Shown here: piece by piece, positions 45,380 through 54,513 of the stretch
How positions within the stretch are numbered: position 1 is the stretch's first letter
Layout of the letters: each line of letters begins with the position of its first letter
Program-made: the position numbers and the translations under genes
Assembly (NCBI GenBank): GCA_963742315.1
Contig: CAVULE010000010.1
Span: 247,838-311,837, forward strand
DNA: 64,000 bases
Direction: 5' to 3'
From: AV69 sp963742315
Lineage (GTDB): Bacteria; Verrucomicrobiota; Verrucomicrobiia; Chthoniobacterales; UBA10450
The notes under the pieces: model-generated
What the model saw: the letters and a program-made list of their open reading frames with translations, nothing else
Databases searched by the model: none
Told to the model about the DNA's origin: nothing

Positions 45380-46051
45380 ATGGCGACGCCTAACCCAAGC
45401 TTGGTCGAGCGTAAGGAACGTTGGGCGCGCAAAATGGCGGCCAAAGAAAAACCGCCAGTCCGGCCCGGAAATCCGCCAGTCCAGCTCGGACGCTCTACTG
45501 AGCGCCTTCCGCCGGGGCAGCATCTCACCCAAGGGTTCCCGATTCTCGATCTCGGCGTCAAACCGGAAATTGCGTTGAAAGATTGGCGCCTGGAAATCGG
45601 CGGGTTAGTGGAAAATCCGAAGACATTCACCTGGGAAGAATTCAATGCGCTCCCGCAGTTTGAAGACGTTTCAGATTTCCATTGCGTTACCACCTGGAGC
45701 AAATTCGATTGCCGCTGGCGCGGTGTCGCCTTTTTCACGTTAGCGGAAATTGTGAAACCGAAACCGGAAGTGCGCCACGTTCTCTTTAGCGGCTACGATG
45801 GCTATAGCAGTAATGTCCGAATCGAAGACGCGCTCGATGACGACGCGCTCGTGGCGACGCAATTCGACGGCAAACCGATTACGCGCGACCACGGCGGCCC
45901 CGCGCGCGTGATTATCCCGAAGCTTTATGCATGGAAAGGAGCCAAGTTTGTTCGCGCGATTGATTTCGTCGCCGAAGACAAGCCCGGTTTCTGGGAGGTC
46001 CGTGGCTACAGCAATACCGCCGATCCCTGGACGGAAGACAGGTTCGGTTGA
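45380..46051 (+). CDS. Sulfite-oxidase-like molybdopterin oxidoreductase (YuiH type)
   Basis: 223 aa single-domain enzyme of the sulfite oxidase superfamily, binding the molybdenum cofactor. The cofactor cysteine lies in DVSDFHCVTTWSKFD; WRLEIGGLVENPKTFTWEEF and GFWEVRGYSNTADPW at the end are family features. No export signal, so probably cytoplasmic; substrate unknown. The ATG at 45380 is chosen because the upstream frame runs through a repeat. No haem-binding partner gene is present. Confidence 0.9.
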   Translation: MATPNPSLVERKERWARKMAAKEKPPVRPGNPPVQLGRSTERLPPGQHLTQGFPILDLGVKPEIALKDWRLEIGGLVENPKTFTWEEFNALPQFEDVSDFHCVTTWSKFDCRWRGVAFFTLAEIVKPKPEVRHVLFSGYDGYSSNVRIEDALDDDALVATQFDGKPITRDHGGPARVIIPKLYAWKGAKFVRAIDFVAEDKPGFWEVRGYSNTADPWTEDRFG

Positions 46052-46156
46052 AAAGCTGAAACACTGAAAAGCTGAAACACTGAAATGGGGGCGTTGTAGC
46101 CGCGGTTGCTGGCCGCGGCTCTGCTCTGTGCCTGTGGTGGCACGCGTGTCGCGTGC
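46048..46156. repeat. Tandem CTGAAA repeat (family K) and half of a family D repeat
   Basis: The 16-mer GAAAAGCTGAAACACT occurs twice in a row (46050-46081), followed by a CCGCGGTTGCTGGCCGCGG hairpin and the left half of family D (46132-46156). Similar CTGAAA units are at 57305-57339. Confidence 0.65.
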
Positions 46157-46232
46157 TCGTTTTTTGGCATGCTTTTCGTGAGAGCGCCTGCGGCGCCGAC
46201 TACAAGACCACAGACTACAAGACTACTGACCA

Positions 46233-46254
46233 CGAGACTCCGGTCTCGCTTTTT
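46233..46254 (+). terminator. Putative intrinsic terminator
   Basis: CGAGAC / GTCTCG stem (6 bp, TCCG loop) followed by CTTTTT, about 180 bases after the sulfite-oxidase-like gene. Fits a weak rho-independent terminator. Confidence 0.45.
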
Positions 46255-46309
46255 AGAATTGTAATCGCTCCTCAAATTTGGCAGACTTGGTTCCACTGAC
46301 GAACTAATT

Positions 46310-46711
46310 GTGCGCCTGTTCTGCGAGCTCTTTCTTGTCGCCGTGCTTATCTGGCTCGGCTGGACGAAGTCATTTCATGATCGAATTGATCAGATCCGCG
46401 GCGTAGAACCCACCCCGGCACCTCAACAAGCCCAGGTGCGCCAAACCACAACCGCCGCAACGACCACGACGACCGCAGCCGCGCCGCGCCAGCCGTTCCT
46501 TCCCGCTTCCCGTGCCCGTCCTCCCTCTACGCCGAGTGGCGCCTGGATGTGGGACCCAGCCCATCGCAATACGCTCGATCGTCCTTCCTACAAGACCGGA
46601 GATGCTTCGGCGCAACAAGCAGCGCAACAATCCGGCCAAAACTATTGGATCGACGGGCAAGGCGTGCGCCATTCCACCAACGCCACTCCGCCACCAACAG
46701 GGTCGCCGTAG
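46310..46711 (+). CDS. Small membrane-anchored protein of unknown function
   Basis: 133 aa from a GTG start: an N-terminal helix (LFLVAVLIWLGWTKSF), a low-complexity Thr/Ala/Gln stretch (TTTAATTTTTAAAP), then GAWMWDPAHRNTLDRPSYK and NYWIDGQGVRHSTN. The last part looks like a short conserved module. No family recognised. The gene ends against a block of short direct repeats. Confidence 0.55.
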   Translation: MRLFCELFLVAVLIWLGWTKSFHDRIDQIRGVEPTPAPQQAQVRQTTTAATTTTTAAAPRQPFLPASRARPPSTPSGAWMWDPAHRNTLDRPSYKTGDASAQQAAQQSGQNYWIDGQGVRHSTNATPPPTGSP

Positions 46712-46740
46712 AGGTCGAGCGCGGCTCGCTAGGCGTGGGG

Positions 46741-46889
46741 AGGTCGGAGGTCAGAAGTCAGAAGTCAGTAGTCAGTAGTCGAGCGATCCGAGCTCTCCCA
46801 GTAACTATTAACGACTAACCTTTAACTACGAATAACTTTCGCAGTTTTGTGTTTCCAGCTCCAAGCTCCTAGCTCCCAGCTCCGAGCTT
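46741..46889. repeat. Block of short direct repeats (family J), copy 1
   Basis: Runs of GGTCAGAAGTCAGAAGTCAGTAGTCAG, then TAACTATTAACGACTAACC, then AGCTCC units (CCAAGCTCCTAGCTCCCAGCTCC). A very similar block in the same order is at 51255-51372. Both stand directly at the 3' side of the end of a cassette A gene. Confidence 0.7.
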
Positions 46890-48911
46890 CTATTCATACA
46901 CCGCTTCGAGTTGCTGATCGATCACTTCTCCAGTGAACCGGTCGATAGCGATGTGAAGCCAGTAGCGCTTCTCGCCCTCAACCACAAATTGCGAAGGATT
47001 GTTGGCTGTGGGCGGATACTTGCCCGATTGCGCGATGACATCGATCATCAAGTTCCACGTTCTTGTTTGGCAAAGATCTGAAAGCGCTCGGCTGACAACT
47101 TCTCGATTTTCCTCGCTTGTCCCCAGATTCGCGATAACAGCCGCAGTCAAACGCGCCAGATCTTGGCGGCTGAGTGCCGGCGAAGAACTGGTTGCCGCAA
47201 CCAAACGGGCAGCAATCGCGTCCCGGCGGGGACGTGAAGGAGTAGCAGATGGCTGTGCCTCAATAGCGCCGCTCAAAACTGCTGCCATCACTGACGAATT
47301 TCGCGTATTAAGGTTAACAACTCCGGCGCGAACTGTCGCACTAGTGTAGCTGAATAAGTCCAGGACGCCTGCGTCCGTCGCAGGGTTGAGGGTAAAGTTT
47401 AACGTTTGGCCTGAAGAGATGTTATCATATGCGTAGCCGAATTCGCCCACGCTACGTAGAGCGCGATTCAAGACGGTGGGTGTCGTCGGCGGCGTTGGCG
47501 CTGGCGCTGGAGCCGGCGTTACCTCGACGCCGTAGGCTCGCGGATTCGGCGAAACTGACGGATTTGCTGCGTATTCAATGATTGTCGTGTTTTGATCGGT
47601 GTCGTTTTGGTCAATGATTGACGCGCCAACCGTAAGAATATCGCCCGTCGAATGGCCCGGCAGCGCGTAGTTCAAAAGTTGGAAGAACTCAGGATTTGCA
47701 TAGTCGAACGCTGCGATAGAACTGGCGAGGGTTGCGCCGGCACGCCCGTAATAGTCCCAGTGGTCGGAGTTCCAGACGAGGCCAAAATCAGCTTTGATTC
47801 TCGCGGCGTCACCAGTTGGTAGTAATTCATTTAGTTTCGCAATGGGAAAGCGCGGAATCTGAGAGTTGTTCCATGTGGATACATTTCGTTCGCGCGAAAA
47901 CGTTCCAAGATAGCGCATCGCGTCAGCGCTGAAGTTAACAGCCTGGCGATATTCAATTAGCATCTGTCGAGTGACGAATTTTTGGTCCGTGCCGTTATTC
48001 CAGACAGTACCATTCGTCGTTAGAAAGTCGTTCGTGCTAGGAATGACAGCGTTAAAGTAATTGGTCGCTGTTGCTGGAGTGAATGTAAAGCCGCCAAAGC
48101 TGCCTGACGGCTGTGCGGAGGCGTAGTTGCGCCAGCCAACGAGGTCATTTTCAGAAGACGTCGACATGCCCACAGCAGTCAGATCGGCAAAGGAAAGAAG
48201 GCCTTTTGGGCCATATTGTGGCACAGTAGTGTTTGGGTCTGGCGGGTAGCCCGCGACGTTGATATCGATTAGCCCGCCCTGGTCGTAAATGGCATAGGCG
48301 TATCGTCCCAGAACGGCGGCGGAGGGGGTCGTGAGCATTGCAGGACCAGTGGTTGTCACCAGAACCCAGTCGGGCGCAACGAAGCTCGCACTGGGCGTCG
48401 TATCATTCGGGGAACTGAGGCCTGCGGCGCGCGGAATTAAGTAATGTTTGTTCCATCTCGCCAAACTAATTGATCGACCATTCGATGAAACGTCAGTCGT
48501 CGAGTTAACGGCGGAGGCGTGACTTGAAACCCCCGGTGATGTAATTGGGTCCGATTGTACGCTTCGCCTGATGAGATTCGGGGCCGGATCGGGCGTTCCA
48601 GGTGGGTTGCCGCTGCGAGTAGGTTGAATGTAGGCAGGCTGAATGGGGTTATAAATCACCGTGCCGTTAACAGTCGAGGAGGTCGACCCCAGGGCGATCT
48701 CCTGTTTAAGGTCTCCCACTATCAGATCCAGCGCGCTGCGAGCTAGTATATCTGCGCGGCTTTCATTAAAGGTGCCGTGGGCCAGCTGCCGATCGGTGCC
48801 GGTGCGAGAGAGATAGGCAACTGCTAAACCACTAAGTATGACTACGAAAGCGAGAACGATGAGGAGAGCAGCGCCGCGTTTGCCGGGACTGGCTGACGCA
48901 GCCAAATTCAT
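46890..48911 (-). CDS. Verru_Chthon cassette protein A-like (set 1), GspK/PilX-like
   Basis: 673 aa. The N-terminus has a short leader and a hydrophobic helix (GAALLIVLAFVVILSGLAVAYLS), as in GspK-like minor pseudopilins, followed by a large exported domain ending EVIDQQLEAVYE. It is the last gene of a D-B-C-A series, which is the order and content of the cassette described for Verrucomicrobium and Chthoniobacter. Its start overlaps the C gene stop (ATGA). It is shorter than its paralogue at 51486 (1008 aa). The cassette's function is not known; placement beside a PilB gene suggests assembly by a pilus-like or type II-like machine. Confidence 0.8.
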   Translation of the reverse strand: MNLAASASPGKRGAALLIVLAFVVILSGLAVAYLSRTGTDRQLAHGTFNESRADILARSALDLIVGDLKQEIALGSTSSTVNGTVIYNPIQPAYIQPTRSGNPPGTPDPAPNLIRRSVQSDPITSPGVSSHASAVNSTTDVSSNGRSISLARWNKHYLIPRAAGLSSPNDTTPSASFVAPDWVLVTTTGPAMLTTPSAAVLGRYAYAIYDQGGLIDINVAGYPPDPNTTVPQYGPKGLLSFADLTAVGMSTSSENDLVGWRNYASAQPSGSFGGFTFTPATATNYFNAVIPSTNDFLTTNGTVWNNGTDQKFVTRQMLIEYRQAVNFSADAMRYLGTFSRERNVSTWNNSQIPRFPIAKLNELLPTGDAARIKADFGLVWNSDHWDYYGRAGATLASSIAAFDYANPEFFQLLNYALPGHSTGDILTVGASIIDQNDTDQNTTIIEYAANPSVSPNPRAYGVEVTPAPAPAPTPPTTPTVLNRALRSVGEFGYAYDNISSGQTLNFTLNPATDAGVLDLFSYTSATVRAGVVNLNTRNSSVMAAVLSGAIEAQPSATPSRPRRDAIAARLVAATSSSPALSRQDLARLTAAVIANLGTSEENREVVSRALSDLCQTRTWNLMIDVIAQSGKYPPTANNPSQFVVEGEKRYWLHIAIDRFTGEVIDQQLEAVYE

Positions 48912-49774
48912 TTTGCCGGGAGCAGGTCGAAGCTGCGCTGGTAGATACGAATACCAGCGATCGCCGGGCGGACCATGTCGGTGGTTCCATCAAGCGTGGT
49001 CTGCCAACTGGTAACCAAATCCGACATATTAGTGTGGGTCGCGGGATTAAAGTCGCCAAGTCTTGTTATCAAGGTAGCAATTTGGCCATCCGATAACAGC
49101 ACACGACTCTTGGGATCAATGGCGGCAAGAGTAACGACGAGGGCGGCGACGTCTTGCATACCTTGCGCACTGGGCAGGTTGGAAATCGCCCCAGTTTTCA
49201 AAAGATAGAAGTATTCGAGACGAAAAATCTGCGGGGCGATGAGTTCATAATCGGAGTCAGGATCTGCTCTGACATTGTCAGTGGCGGCTGGCCAGTTATT
49301 CGCGATCGCCTGGAGACCAAAAAGAAGTGGTTTTTTTGTGGAAGAAGCGCCATTCCAAAGCAAGCCTTTGCCAAGGCGCTCCATTTTGTTGTAAGATGAT
49401 GAATTGCTGTTGTCGTTAACGCGATAAGCCACCAGCGAGATTGGACTGGGTGCTCCGGTTGAAGGATAGTAGCCGGTTATTTCGGAAAAGAATGCCAGAT
49501 GATCGTTCGGACCGTGCTGGGGGGTTGATGCCGTTTCGAGATCGAGAGGCCCTTTCACGTAATAATCGACATCAGTTCTCTTGATCATCTGGGCAAAATC
49601 GACTGCCATGCGATCAAGCACCGGCCTGACCTGGCTATCGATATCCATCCGCTTATTGCCCAGAGTAGCGATGGCGCTGGCGCTGCTCACAATACAGCCG
49701 AGCACAACTACAAGGAGGGTGAGGATGATGACTGAGACCATAATTTCAAGTAAAGTAAACGCCCTTAGTCGCAT
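48908..49774 (-). CDS. Verru_Chthon cassette protein C-like (set 1), prepilin-like
   Basis: 288 aa with a very short leader and a class III-like prepilin start (MRLRAFTLLEIMVSVIILTLLVVVLGC): the F-T-L-L-E motif with Glu at mature position 5. The soluble part contains DVAALVVTLAAID and ends AGIRIYQRSFDLLPAK. Resembles GspJ-like minor pseudopilins. Eleven bases separate it from the B gene, and it overlaps the A gene. Confidence 0.82.
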   Translation of the reverse strand: MRLRAFTLLEIMVSVIILTLLVVVLGCIVSSASAIATLGNKRMDIDSQVRPVLDRMAVDFAQMIKRTDVDYYVKGPLDLETASTPQHGPNDHLAFFSEITGYYPSTGAPSPISLVAYRVNDNSNSSSYNKMERLGKGLLWNGASSTKKPLLFGLQAIANNWPAATDNVRADPDSDYELIAPQIFRLEYFYLLKTGAISNLPSAQGMQDVAALVVTLAAIDPKSRVLLSDGQIATLITRLGDFNPATHTNMSDLVTSWQTTLDGTTDMVRPAIAGIRIYQRSFDLLPAK

Positions 49775-49785
49775 CTTAAACCGGG

Positions 49786-50232
49786 TTAATTGCGATCCAG
49801 CGCGACGAAGGTTTCTGCCGCGCTGGTGGTGGCTTTTGTCGGATCGGCCGCCGCAGGCCAGGTTACGCGTAAGTCAACGAAGGTGGCGGTGCGACCGCCG
49901 CCATTGGCCAGGAACTTAACTCTCATTTGATACCTTGAATCGCTTACTTGTGTCGTAGAAGCCTTGCCGACGGCATTGAAGTATAGCGTTGTATCCGTTC
50001 CGATAGTGATGCCGAATTGCGATGAAGTGGAGCTCGCCTTCGGCGTAGCGCGGAGATCGGCGGCAACGGCTGTGAGAATATCGCTGGAGGCGGATTGTTC
50101 GATTGCGGTGTGATTTGTTTGGGTGCCAGTCACGAGCAAGCCAAAGATGGCAATGAGAGAAAATGCGGCTACGCCCAGCGCAAGACTAACTTCGACTAAC
50201 GAAAATCCAGAGTTGCGGAACAGTTTATTCAC
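49786..50232 (-). CDS. Verru_Chthon cassette protein B-like (set 1), prepilin-like
   Basis: 148 aa, GTG start overlapping the D gene stop (GTGA). The leader MNKLFRNSG is followed by FSLVEVSLALGVAAFSLIAIFGLL, a clear prepilin peptidase site with Glu5. A short soluble domain ends FVDLRVTWPA...ALDRN. Resembles GspI-like minor pseudopilins in size. Confidence 0.82.
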   Translation of the reverse strand: MNKLFRNSGFSLVEVSLALGVAAFSLIAIFGLLVTGTQTNHTAIEQSASSDILTAVAADLRATPKASSTSSQFGITIGTDTTLYFNAVGKASTTQVSDSRYQMRVKFLANGGGRTATFVDLRVTWPAAADPTKATTSAAETFVALDRN

Positions 50233-50993
50233 GGCCGGTAGATTTGGAAGTTACCGCCAAACCCCCTGAACTGGATCGCCACCACGTTAGCGCTGTTGAC
50301 ATCCACTGCCGTTCCGTGAGTGGGTCGAATCCCAATCTCGCAAACTGTCTTAACCGTATAGTTGCTGTTATCGATTCGCGCTTCGCCGCGCGGGCTGAAC
50401 TCGACAGCTTTGAGGAAAGTGTACTGTGCGCTAGCCGCAGGGTTTCCGATCGGATATTGGAATGGTGTCAAAGAAGGATTTGGAGGCGTAGTGTCACCAA
50501 TACGAGCCGTATCATAAAGAGCTGGCGGCCGGCTACTGAAGTTGGTGCCGGTGCCGGAGCCGTCGGCAAAAGTTGTCAGGTGAATACCCTCGATCTTCGT
50601 GAGCCTGGTAACCGGATTTAGTCTCGTCGGGTCGATGGTTGCCAGGTTGTTCGGATTGTAAACACTTGTTCCATCCTTTGATGCCACGGTTGAAATGACA
50701 ACCCGTCCTATTCCTGCCGTAGCCGGGTTGGTGGAAGACTGCGAGGCGTTTTCCTCGTAAAAACCCACCCAGGTATAAGTATTGTTAGCCATGGCGTAGG
50801 TCCGGGCCTGTTCGAGCACGCCCTTGATGGTGTAGGCGGCGCTGGTGACGTCGCCGGCACCTTTCAAATTGGTGAAGGCCGGGGCGAGGAGGGCCATGAG
50901 GAGGATAATGACGCCGATGACGATGACGAACTCGATCAGCGTGAAGGCCGCGTTTGCGTGAGAGTGGAGCCGTAAACTGAATGTGGTGTGCAC
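50229..50993 (-). CDS. Verru_Chthon cassette protein D-like (set 1), prepilin-like
   Basis: 254 aa; leader MHTTFSLRLHSHANAA, then FTLIEFVIVIGVIILLMALLAPAF with Glu5. It has EQARTYAMANNTYTWVGF, a GspH-like feature, and ends VVAIQFRGFGGNFQIYRP. First gene of set 1, so the promoter should lie upstream in 50994-51120. Confidence 0.83.
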   Translation of the reverse strand: MHTTFSLRLHSHANAAFTLIEFVIVIGVIILLMALLAPAFTNLKGAGDVTSAAYTIKGVLEQARTYAMANNTYTWVGFYEENASQSSTNPATAGIGRVVISTVASKDGTSVYNPNNLATIDPTRLNPVTRLTKIEGIHLTTFADGSGTGTNFSSRPPALYDTARIGDTTPPNPSLTPFQYPIGNPAASAQYTFLKAVEFSPRGEARIDNSNYTVKTVCEIGIRPTHGTAVDVNSANVVAIQFRGFGGNFQIYRP

Positions 50994-51085
50994 AATCGGA
51001 GTCTAGGTTTCCAAATTATGTGAGGTAAAGCCTAATTAAAACGTGAGTATTACGCCTACACTAGACGCCTGTGTTAGCTCGAATA

Positions 51086-51114
51086 TCTATAATTGTGATA
51101 ATTAATTAATACAA
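51086..51114 (-). promoter_or_regulatory. Candidate promoter of cassette set 1
   Basis: On the minus strand TTGTAT (51114-51109) and TATAGA (51091-51086) are 17 bases apart in an AT-rich island (ATTAATTAAT), about 95 bases before the D gene start. The -35 match is weak. Confidence 0.35.
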
Positions 51115-51254
51115 ATCGGCCGAGTGCCGGACAAACATTGACCAAATAAAACTGAGGATCTGCCTACTCAGTTCTAAGGCGCAGATTATTTTCCGGGGAA
51201 AGCTGTGCCTCCGCGCAGATGCTTCTCTCCAACTCATTGAAATGCTGACAAGCT

Positions 51255-51372
51255 GGCGATCAGTCGTCAGTAGTCAGAGATCAGCGATCCGAGCTCTCCA
51301 GATAACTATTAACGAATAACCTTTAACTACGAATAACTTTCGCAGTTTGGTGTTTCCAGCTCCCAGCTCCGA
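51255..51372. repeat. Block of short direct repeats (family J), copy 2
   Basis: GTCGTCAGTAGTCAGAGATCAG, then TAACTATTAACGAATAACC and TTTAACTACGAATAACTTTCGCAG, then AGCTCCCAGCTCC, in the same order as 46741-46889. It abuts the cassette A remnant at 51375, so block plus gene end appear to have been copied together. With that remnant it accounts for most of the 492-base gap 50994-51485. Confidence 0.7.
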
Positions 51373-51374
51373 GC

Positions 51375-51480
51375 TTCTATTCATACACCGCTTCGAGTTG
51401 CTGGTCGATTACTTCGCCGGTAAACCGCGCGACGACATCAATCAGCAAATTCCAGGTTCACGCCTGGCATGTTTCGGCGC
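51375..51480 (-). pseudogene. Remnant of the 3' end of a cassette A gene
   Basis: TTCTATTCATACACCGCTTCGAGTTGCTG and the following bases match the end of the set 1 A gene (46888 onward), encoding the same VIDQQLEAVYE ending. After about 50 bases the match jumps to a piece matching 47036-47075. It is a degraded, internally deleted copy just downstream of the set 2 A gene. Confidence 0.7.
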
Positions 51481-51485
51481 CGACC

Positions 51486-54400
51486 CTAGAACACGTCGGC
51501 TGAGTAAGTAACCTGAGTGGTTTGTGCTGTAATGGCCCCGGTCGTTGGATCACGAGTGGGTTTGAGGAAAACATGATAAACCTTGTTTGCAGTCGCGATA
51601 ACCCGTTCTGGTTGCGAACCGTTAGCCGGAATATACACCTGTCCAGTAACGAAGACCCTGAAATTACGACTTCGTACAGTAGTGAGGTTGAAGATCTTGG
51701 CGAAATACTCCTCAGCTGCAGCGTCGTTCCACTCGGTAGGTGCGGTAGGTGCGCCAGACGGCCAGACTGCTGGATTGCCGAAAAATGCGTTGGTTCCGCT
51801 CTTCAGCGTCGCCAACCCCGGAGTTGATAAAAACGGGCTTGTGGTCCGCGCAGCTATTACCGCGTTCGCAAAAATGTCTGCCTCGGTCGTTGTCTTAGGT
51901 CCATAAACCGTGGATGGCAGAATCGCCTGATCCACGTCATTCGTATTCAAATTCCCGATCTTAATTCCGGCCCCTAGTGTGCGAAGGACATCTTTACTGG
52001 CTGTATTTATATTGATCTTCCCGCGTGTGCTGATTTGGTTGCTGAGCGGGCTGGGGGTAGGGCTTGTAGAGGGGTCGCCCGCTGAGAAAATATCTAGGAA
52101 CTGCCAGGCGCGGGTTCCGTTGGTGTCGAACGTCTTGAACTCGGGTCGGCCAATACGTAATGTGGAATGGGACGCATATTTCGCCTTATTCGCGCTGCCA
52201 GAACTAAAGCCGTTGGTCCAAGCGTTCGCCCACCCGTTGTTTACGGCCGTTGCCGTCCCCGGTGTGCTCGTAAATGGATCTTGCTGGAAAGGATCGTAGA
52301 TATAACTGAGCTCTGTAATCGACGACAATTGTCCGGCGCTCGAAATCCGTGCCGGCGCTTTTGTCGTCTCAAGTGCAGGAAAAGGAGCAGGGGTAGGCGA
52401 AGCCGGCGGCTGCGTCCCAGATGGACTCGGGCCAGGTGTTGTTGTATTATGGCCACCGTCAGGCCAAGAAGCTATGCGAGCTTCATTCGCATAATAAGTG
52501 CTGCCGGGACTCCCTGTCATTAAGATACGCCCCCACCAGCTTGTATTGGCGTATGGTATGTCCGACTGCGATGCCTGAATGTAATAATTTCCGCGCGGGT
52601 CGCCCAAAAGGAATGGCGCGCTATTCGCGCTGGAATAACGAAGGGCGGGCATACTGGTGTGGAACTCAGCGGTGACAGGGTTGTGAATAGGGTCCCAGAC
52701 CCATGAATTTCTTGTGATTCCACCATTTGGTGCGGGTGGTGGTTGATCGACTAGGACACCATTCCAGTAAACCTGATACGAGCTGCCAGTATCGTTGGAA
52801 CTCAGCTTTGAACTGCCTTGTAGGCCAAAGCTGAACTTTGATGAGGCACCCCTGGACGGGTCCGTTGTGGTGCCGGTATCATATGTGTATGTGCGTTGCG
52901 CTATTTGGAACACTCTATATTCATTTGCGTGAAGTGTTCCCGCTCCTATGACCGGGGTCGGCGAAGGTGCCGGCGGCTTTGGCGGGGTCGGGGCCGGACT
53001 TGGCGTCGGAGTAGGTGTCGGGTTGCTGAAATCCAAAATAGCCTGCCATGGCCGCCATTGTCCGCCAACAGTGTCGTACACATCAAAAGAGGTTGGAGTG
53101 CCGGATTGATTACCATTTCCGTTGTGGAAAACTCCTATCCCTGTCTTGTTCAAATCGACAAACCGCAATTGACCGGACGTAATGTCAGTTCCAAACATAT
53201 TCCATACCTGGATGTATGTGGTAACTGTAACGTCGGCAAAATAGTCACTTGTTGGAGATGTTTGATAATAAGCAGCAGGCGCGTTCCCAAATTGAGGTGG
53301 CATGGTCCATTCGAATTTATCGCAATATTCTACGACGAATGGATACAGTCCGATCCCACGATAGGTAGCACTGACCAATGGCGGGTTTGTCACCGGCTGA
53401 GCATAGCCAATGATATTGGCAGCGATCGTCTTGTTATAATCTTGAGTTGATAAGAGTCCGCCCTGTCGTGCTGACTTGAAGTTAGGAAGATTGGTGGAGA
53501 TTGCCGTCGCGATTTGCGTCACCCCAGTGTCGTTGGGTAAATTCTTGATTATCGTGTTGATATTAGTTTTGAGTTGGCCCTGATTCTGGTAACCGAGCCC
53601 GAATGGGATGACGTTTTGCTCTAAGTCAGTCGAAAGATTTGCTACAAGCGAAGCAAGAGAAACCTGATCATTCGCGGAGTTCGCAGTACCACCCACCCGA
53701 GTAGTCCATGGGGTAAAAAGAATCGGATGATCTCCCACTAATGTTGTTGCCCATGTATTGCCAGGGTCGGTCTGCGAGGTATTCGCAAATAGGGTGAAAA
53801 GGGCAACCTCCTTCGGGTCATATCCGAGCGATCGAATATGGGTAGAACTCGTGCCGTCGGTATTACCGGCAACGTTCGCGTCAACGTATCCCGCAAGGTC
53901 CTCGATCCAGTAGGTAAAGCGAGCATGCTCTGCCGTCGCGGGAATGGTGTTATCGACTATCTGCCAGCTGGTGTTGATGCTTTTTTGCCATGCCGGAGAT
54001 GACGCAGGATTTGGGGAATGCGGAGCAGGGCTGGAATAAAGCCGAGGATAATTCACCGGCGTGCCATTGATGGTCTGCTGCGCACGAGTTCCAGTGAAAG
54101 CCGGTGAAGGTACAGGAGATGACGCTGGTACTGGAGTTGGTGTAGCCCCTCCCGAGTAGAGTGGATAGTACTGAGCCGTCGGCGAACCCACCGAACCGCC
54201 GTCAGCGGTTCCAATGAAATAATATGGAACGTTGTTGCTGTCGCTCGAAGTCGTTACTATGAAATAATCATTCGCGCTTTTGGAAGTACCTGACGATATA
54301 GCGGTCAGCACCTTCTTGGCACCTTCGAGCCCGCTGGCGGCAGCCAACTCAGCGCGGTATCTCCCTCCACTCGTATCCGCGGCCACACGATCGCTCGCAG

Positions 54401-54512
54401 CATTCCCCAAAAACCCGATAACGATGATGGCGGTCAATGCTACCATGATAAGCGTCATCACCAGTGCAAAGCCCGTTTGTTCGGAACGTTGTGTTAAGGG
54501 GAGTGGCGACAT
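51486..54512 (-). CDS. Verru_Chthon cassette protein A-like (set 2)
   Basis: 1008 aa from the ATG at 54512 (MSPLPLTQRSEQTG then FALVMTLIMVALTAIIVIGFL); an upstream in-frame ATG reads only through the C gene. The N-terminal helix follows the pseudopilin pattern (GspK-like), and the long exported part includes Pro/Ser/Thr-rich linkers (PTPTPSPAPTPPKPPAP) and segments such as YWIEDLAGYVDANVAGNTDG and KININTASKDVLRTLGA, the latter a helix-hairpin-helix-like motif also seen in GspK. The end is QVTYSADVF. Full-length for the A family. Codon use looks lower in GC than in neighbouring housekeeping genes. Confidence 0.82.
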   Translation of the reverse strand: MSPLPLTQRSEQTGFALVMTLIMVALTAIIVIGFLGNAASDRVAADTSGGRYRAELAAASGLEGAKKVLTAISSGTSKSANDYFIVTTSSDSNNVPYYFIGTADGGSVGSPTAQYYPLYSGGATPTPVPASSPVPSPAFTGTRAQQTINGTPVNYPRLYSSPAPHSPNPASSPAWQKSINTSWQIVDNTIPATAEHARFTYWIEDLAGYVDANVAGNTDGTSSTHIRSLGYDPKEVALFTLFANTSQTDPGNTWATTLVGDHPILFTPWTTRVGGTANSANDQVSLASLVANLSTDLEQNVIPFGLGYQNQGQLKTNINTIIKNLPNDTGVTQIATAISTNLPNFKSARQGGLLSTQDYNKTIAANIIGYAQPVTNPPLVSATYRGIGLYPFVVEYCDKFEWTMPPQFGNAPAAYYQTSPTSDYFADVTVTTYIQVWNMFGTDITSGQLRFVDLNKTGIGVFHNGNGNQSGTPTSFDVYDTVGGQWRPWQAILDFSNPTPTPTPSPAPTPPKPPAPSPTPVIGAGTLHANEYRVFQIAQRTYTYDTGTTTDPSRGASSKFSFGLQGSSKLSSNDTGSSYQVYWNGVLVDQPPPAPNGGITRNSWVWDPIHNPVTAEFHTSMPALRYSSANSAPFLLGDPRGNYYIQASQSDIPYANTSWWGRILMTGSPGSTYYANEARIASWPDGGHNTTTPGPSPSGTQPPASPTPAPFPALETTKAPARISSAGQLSSITELSYIYDPFQQDPFTSTPGTATAVNNGWANAWTNGFSSGSANKAKYASHSTLRIGRPEFKTFDTNGTRAWQFLDIFSAGDPSTSPTPSPLSNQISTRGKININTASKDVLRTLGAGIKIGNLNTNDVDQAILPSTVYGPKTTTEADIFANAVIAARTTSPFLSTPGLATLKSGTNAFFGNPAVWPSGAPTAPTEWNDAAAEEYFAKIFNLTTVRSRNFRVFVTGQVYIPANGSQPERVIATANKVYHVFLKPTRDPTTGAITAQTTQVTYSADVF

Positions 54513-54513
54513 A

